From positions 1 to 9,490 of the forward strand of contig JAFGNO010000132.1 in assembly GCA_016926985.1 (NCBI GenBank): DNA of 9,490 nucleotides, given 5' to 3'. This DNA is from Anaerolineae bacterium (lineage in GTDB: Bacteria; Chloroflexota; Anaerolineae; Aggregatilineales; UBA3940). The translations under genes were made by a program, and so were the position numbers. This document shows, one piece after another, positions 6,564 to 9,490 of this stretch (position 1 is its first letter; each line of letters begins with the position of its first letter). Below the pieces are notes generated by a model. That model was not told the DNA's origin. It ran no database searches and was given only the letters and a program-made list of their open reading frames with translations.

Positions 6564-7514
6564 ATGAACATTCGTAAGAACGTGGTTATCCTGGTTGGTG
6601 GAGTAGGTGGGGCCAAGATGGCAGTTGGACTGGCCAACATCCTTCCACCCGACGCATTGACTGTTATTGTCAACACAGCAGACGATTTCGAACATCTCGG
6701 ATTGCATATCTCTCCTGATGTCGACACACTCATGTATTCCCTGTCCGGGCTTGTTAACCCGTCCACTGGCTGGGGGCTGGAGGGAGATACCTTCCAGGCC
6801 ATGGAGCAGATCAGGAAGTATGGTGGCCCGGATTGGTTCAACCTGGGAGATTGCGACCTGGGCACTCACCTGGTGCGAACCCACCTGCTCAATCGGGGGC
6901 TGACGCTCACTGAGATAACCCAATACCTGTGCAGCAGGCTGGGCATTAAGCAGCACCTGCTCCCGATGACCAACGACCAGGTAAAGACCATTCTGGATAC
7001 AGATCAGGGTGAGTTAGGGTTTCAGGAATACTTTGTGCGTGAGCGCTGGCTGCCAGCCGTTCACGGTATACGATTTGAAGGCAGCTCAACCGCTGCACCC
7101 AGCCCGGAAGCAGCTCTGGCGCTCGAAACCGCGTCGCTGATCATCCTTGGGACTTCTAACCCATTTCTGAGCATTGACCCGATCATTTCTATACAGGGCA
7201 TCAGCGAGCGCATCCTGAAGGCGACAGTCCCACGTATCGCCATCTCCCCTGTGATCGCTGGCAAAGCGATTAAGGGGCCAACTGTCAAATTGATGACCGA
7301 ACTGGGGGTTGAACCTTCTCCAGTTGGTGTGGCTGAACATTACCAGAATCTTTTGGATGGGTTTATACTGGATAAGCAAGATGCTGCACTGTGCGATAAA
7401 GTAGAAGGGCTGGGCTTACGTACAGCAGCCTTTCAAACCTATATGGCATCGCTGGCTGATAAAATCACCCTTGCAAGGCAGATTATCAACTGGGTAGAGG
7501 ACAGCTTTGGGTGA
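6564..7514 (+). CDS. cofD: 2-phospho-L-lactate / phosphoenolpyruvate transferase of F420 synthesis
   Basis: A 316-residue cytoplasmic enzyme of the CofD/FbiA family, normal in length. It transfers the phospholactyl (or phosphoenolpyruvyl) group from the GDP-linked precursor made by CofC to the deazaflavin FO, giving F420-0 or dehydro-F420-0. Motifs are VGGVGGAKMAVGL (11-23), NTADDFEHLGLHISPDVDT (37-55), LGDCDLGTHLVRT (94-106), MTNDQV (135-140), TSNPFLSI (197-204) and SPVIAGKAIKGP (228-239). The related YvcK/gluconeogenesis-factor proteins share the glycine loop but not the FEHLGLHISPD run, so CofD is secure. It starts 30 bases after cofE without an evident ribosome site and overlaps cofC by 4 bases. 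Confidence 0.95.
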   Translation: MNIRKNVVILVGGVGGAKMAVGLANILPPDALTVIVNTADDFEHLGLHISPDVDTLMYSLSGLVNPSTGWGLEGDTFQAMEQIRKYGGPDWFNLGDCDLGTHLVRTHLLNRGLTLTEITQYLCSRLGIKQHLLPMTNDQVKTILDTDQGELGFQEYFVRERWLPAVHGIRFEGSSTAAPSPEAALALETASLIILGTSNPFLSIDPIISIQGISERILKATVPRIAISPVIAGKAIKGPTVKLMTELGVEPSPVGVAEHYQNLLDGFILDKQDAALCDKVEGLGLRTAAFQTYMASLADKITLARQIINWVEDSFG

Positions 7515-8149
7515 AAAATATCTGGGCTATTGTGCCCGTTAAACCACTGAATCGTTCCAAAAGCCGCCTGGCTCCTGTGTTGGATATCAAACAAAGGGAA
7601 ACCTTCAGTCGTGAGATGCTTGAACGAACAGTATCCACTCTGAAAGACGTGGAAGCGGTTAAAGGGATAGTCGTCATCAGTCGGGACACAGCCGCGCTGG
7701 CGCATGTCCGGCAGTATGATGTCCATACCCTCCAAGAAACCGGCACCCCGGAACTCAATGCCAGTCTGACCCGCGCCGTGCAGGTGGTGGGAAGCTGGAA
7801 TGCGGGTGGTGTGCTGGTGCTGGCATCCGATATCCCGCTGATGCGCCCGGAGGATATTAACCAGATCATTTCCCTTTCCAACCACCCCTCCTGTATTGTG
7901 ATCGCTGCCGACCGCCGGCAGGAAGGGACAAATGCGCTGCTGATGCGCCCGCCTGGCCTGATCCCGTTCTGCTACGGGCAGAACAGCTTTCAAAAACATA
8001 TAGAGGTCGCCAATGCAGCCAACGCAGAGGTGCGAATATATGAATCCCCCACCATTGCGCTGGATGTCGACATACCGGAGGATCTTGATTTGTACCGGGA
8101 GTTGTTGATACATCAGGAGATGGCCCCGGCCTGGCCCGCTGATATCTGA
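7511..8149 (+). CDS. cofC: 2-phospho-L-lactate / phosphoenolpyruvate guanylyltransferase
   Basis: A 212-residue nucleotidyltransferase of the CofC/FbiD family. It activates 2-phospho-L-lactate, or phosphoenolpyruvate as shown for mycobacterial FbiD, with GTP for use by CofD. Visible are the N-terminal VPVKPLNRSKSRL (8-20), the metal-binding ASDIPLM (105-111), EGTNALLMRPPG (138-149), YGQNSFQKHIEVA (155-167), and DVDIPEDLDLY (185-195). The start is the GTG at 7511, overlapping the cofD stop by 4 bases (GTGA), with GAGG at 7497-7500 about 10 bases upstream. Which three-carbon acid it accepts cannot be told from these motifs. MobA-like transferases share the fold but lack the EGTNALL and FQKH segments. 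Confidence 0.94.
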   Translation: MKNIWAIVPVKPLNRSKSRLAPVLDIKQRETFSREMLERTVSTLKDVEAVKGIVVISRDTAALAHVRQYDVHTLQETGTPELNASLTRAVQVVGSWNAGGVLVLASDIPLMRPEDINQIISLSNHPSCIVIAADRRQEGTNALLMRPPGLIPFCYGQNSFQKHIEVANAANAEVRIYESPTIALDVDIPEDLDLYRELLIHQEMAPAWPADI

Positions 8150-8182
8150 CGTTCCATAAAGCCCGCTATGGCAACAATAATT

Positions 8183-8188
8183 AAGGAG
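8183..8188 (+). promoter_or_regulatory. Ribosome site deciding the GTG start of the LLM oxidoreductase
   Basis: AAGGAG lies 7 bases before the GTG at 8196 and only 2 bases before the out-of-frame ATG at 8191. The spacing supports the GTG as the start of the 332-residue protein. Confidence 0.75.
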
Positions 8189-8195
8189 TTATGCC

Positions 8196-9194
8196 GTGCC
8201 TGACAGAGTTGCTTTATACCTGCAAGATGCTCACCCAATTCGCGATGGCATTGATTACGTTCAGTACGCTGAGGAGCGTGGCTTTGAAGCTGTGTGGCAG
8301 GCAGAGTCGCGCCTGGTACGTGACGCTATCGTACCAATGGCTGCATTTGCTGCCACCACCAGCCGAATCAAAGTCGGCAGCGGCGTGATCAACAACTGGA
8401 CCCGGAATGCCGCCCTGATCGCCGCAACCTACCTGACCCTTGATGACCTGGCCCCTGACCGGATTATCTGTGGCATCGGCGCCTGGTGGGATCCCCTTGC
8501 TAAAAACGTTGGGATTGACCGTAAAAGCCCCCTGACTGCCATGCGTGAAGTGGTGGAAGTCGTCCGGCGGCTGCTGAACGCCGAGACGGTTACCTTCCAC
8601 GGCGAATATGTTCAGGTCACCGGGATCAAGCTGGATGTGGTTCACGGCAGGAAAGGCCCGCGCAACGTCCCCATCTATATCGGCGCAACCGGCCCGAAGA
8701 TGCTGGAACTGACCGGTGAAATCGGGGATGGCGTGGTGCTCAACTACCTGGTGAAGCCGGATTATAATGTCCAGGCGCTGGAACATCTGGAAGCGGGGGC
8801 GAAAAGAGTCGGGAAATCTATTGATGACATTGACCGCCCGCAGCTTCTGGTCTGCTCGATGGACAATGATCGCCAGCGCGGGCTGGACGGCGCCAAAAAA
8901 CTGGTCACCCAGTATCTCGCCCAGCAGCCGCACTTCGCCAAGGCACTGGGCGCAGATGAGGGAATGGTCGCTGAGATCAAAAAGCGCCTGGGATGGCCCG
9001 CCACCGAGGAGCAGATTGAGGACGCGATGCGGTTTGTCCCCGATGAGATGGTTCAGATGGTGGCGGCGGCAGGCACGCCTGAGGAATGCCGCGCCAAGGT
9101 ACAGGAATATATCGACACGGGCTGCACCTGTCCGATCCTGTACCCGCTTGGCCCGGATGTAAAGGCGATGATCGATGCATTTGCCGTGAAATAG
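8196..9194 (+). CDS. Luciferase-like (LLM/MER-type) probable F420-dependent oxidoreductase
   Basis: A 332-residue TIM-barrel protein of the bacterial luciferase-like superfamily, close to methylenetetrahydromethanopterin-reductase-like members in length. Seen are YVQYAEERGFEAVWQAESRL (21-40), an insertion-free IKVGSGVINNWTRNAALIA segment (58-76), LDDLAPDRIICGIGAWW (82-98), MREVVEVVRRLL (116-127) followed by FHGEY (134-138), and VPIYIGATGPKMLELTGEIG (158-177), where the barrel binds the cofactor phosphate. These fit F420-users such as MER and Adf better than FMN monooxygenases, and the adjoining F420 genes strengthen this. The substrate is unknown; sequence alone does not prove F420 over FMN. 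The gene lies 46 bases after cofC and 9 bases before the thioesterase. Confidence 0.87.
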   Translation: MPDRVALYLQDAHPIRDGIDYVQYAEERGFEAVWQAESRLVRDAIVPMAAFAATTSRIKVGSGVINNWTRNAALIAATYLTLDDLAPDRIICGIGAWWDPLAKNVGIDRKSPLTAMREVVEVVRRLLNAETVTFHGEYVQVTGIKLDVVHGRKGPRNVPIYIGATGPKMLELTGEIGDGVVLNYLVKPDYNVQALEHLEAGAKRVGKSIDDIDRPQLLVCSMDNDRQRGLDGAKKLVTQYLAQQPHFAKALGADEGMVAEIKKRLGWPATEEQIEDAMRFVPDEMVQMVAAAGTPEECRAKVQEYIDTGCTCPILYPLGPDVKAMIDAFAVK

Positions 9195-9203
9195 GCGGGC
9201 GCT

Positions 9204-9490
9204 GTGTCTGACACTTTTACGCCACAACCAAACTCCAAATACTGCTTCGTCTGCGGACTGGAAAGCCCAGTTGGGCTGAAACTTCGTTTCACCGATAATG
9301 GTGTCGATGCGGTGCGGGCCATCCACATGGTGCCGGATAAGTTCCAGGGCTACCCCGGCGTCGTTCATGGCGGCGTGGTGGCGGCTATGCTGGACGAAAC
9401 CGGGGGACGCGCCGTGATGATTGGCAATCCCAACCGGTTCTTCATGACCGCCAAGATGGAAATCCGGTATCGCCAGCCGGTTCCCACTGA
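9204..9490 (+). CDS. PaaI-like hotdog-fold thioesterase, N-terminal part (3' end outside window)
   Basis: An open frame of 95 codons from a GTG at 9204 runs off the window edge with no stop. It reads as a hotdog-fold protein: an N-terminal YCFVCGLESPVGLKLRF (13-29), the CxxCG...P.GL start common in one PaaI-like subgroup, and GVVHGGVVAAMLDETGG (52-68), the central hotdog helix with its conserved HGG. Such proteins usually hydrolyse acyl-CoA thioesters in the cytoplasm; the acyl group is unknown. It begins 9 bases after the LLM oxidoreductase, so the two are probably one transcript. A weak AGGCGG (9194-9199) could serve as ribosome site. A second possibility is a non-enzymatic hotdog protein. 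Confidence 0.82.
   Translation, partial: MSDTFTPQPNSKYCFVCGLESPVGLKLRFTDNGVDAVRAIHMVPDKFQGYPGVVHGGVVAAMLDETGGRAVMIGNPNRFFMTAKMEIRYRQPVPT

Noticed and set aside
7439..8113. A 224-codon reverse-strand open frame
   Set aside because: It covers cofC, whose motifs are unmistakable; no domain is seen in the reverse product.
8154..8171. Inverted repeat CCATA...TATGG between cofC and the LLM gene
   Set aside because: A 5-base-pair stem with an 8-base loop and no T-run; could easily be chance, so no terminator was called.
8214..9368. A 384-codon open frame on the reverse strand, longer than the LLM gene it overlaps
   Set aside because: It lies opposite the LLM oxidoreductase and the thioesterase, both with clear family motifs. 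Its product shows no recognisable domain, and long antisense frames are expected from codon bias in such DNA.

Overview
The window carries twelve genes, all on the + strand and tightly packed; the first and last are cut by the window edges. No RNA genes, mobile elements, repeats or CRISPR arrays were seen. Base composition is moderately GC-rich, several starts are GTG, and genes overlap or lie only a few bases apart. Together with a bacterial-style coenzyme F420 set made of separate single-domain CofE, CofD and CofC proteins, this suggests a bacterium of the Chloroflexi type (for example an Anaerolineae-like lineage). That placement is an inference from gene content, not a proven assignment.

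Region 1 (1-1774) is general metabolism and envelope: the C-terminal part of threonine synthase, a membrane-anchored family 2 glycosyltransferase of the polyprenyl-phosphate type, and a small charged helical protein of unknown function.

Region 2 (1849-5053) is a three-gene block joined by a 4-base overlap and a 2-base gap. It encodes an unusual fold-type II PLP enzyme with a long C-terminal extension, a 143/144-residue conserved-looking protein with no assigned function, and a metal-dependent amidohydrolase most like SsnA.

Region 3 (5103-8149) is the coenzyme F420 block. It holds an F420:NADP+ oxidoreductase (npdG/fno type), then cofE, cofD and cofC. These cover guanylylated-precursor formation (CofC), its transfer to the deazaflavin FO (CofD), glutamylation (CofE), and hydride exchange between F420 and NADP(H). 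FO synthase (CofG/CofH) is not in the window.

Region 4 (8196-9490) is a luciferase-like (LLM/MER-type) flavin- or F420-dependent oxidoreductase followed by the start of a hotdog-fold PaaI-like thioesterase.

The simplest joint reading is that one locus makes F420, reduces it with NADPH, and supplies at least one F420-using oxidoreductase. The PLP enzyme, the unknown protein and the amidohydrolase may act on the same nitrogen-containing substrate. That metabolic link is the most interesting open point and is not proven by the sequence.
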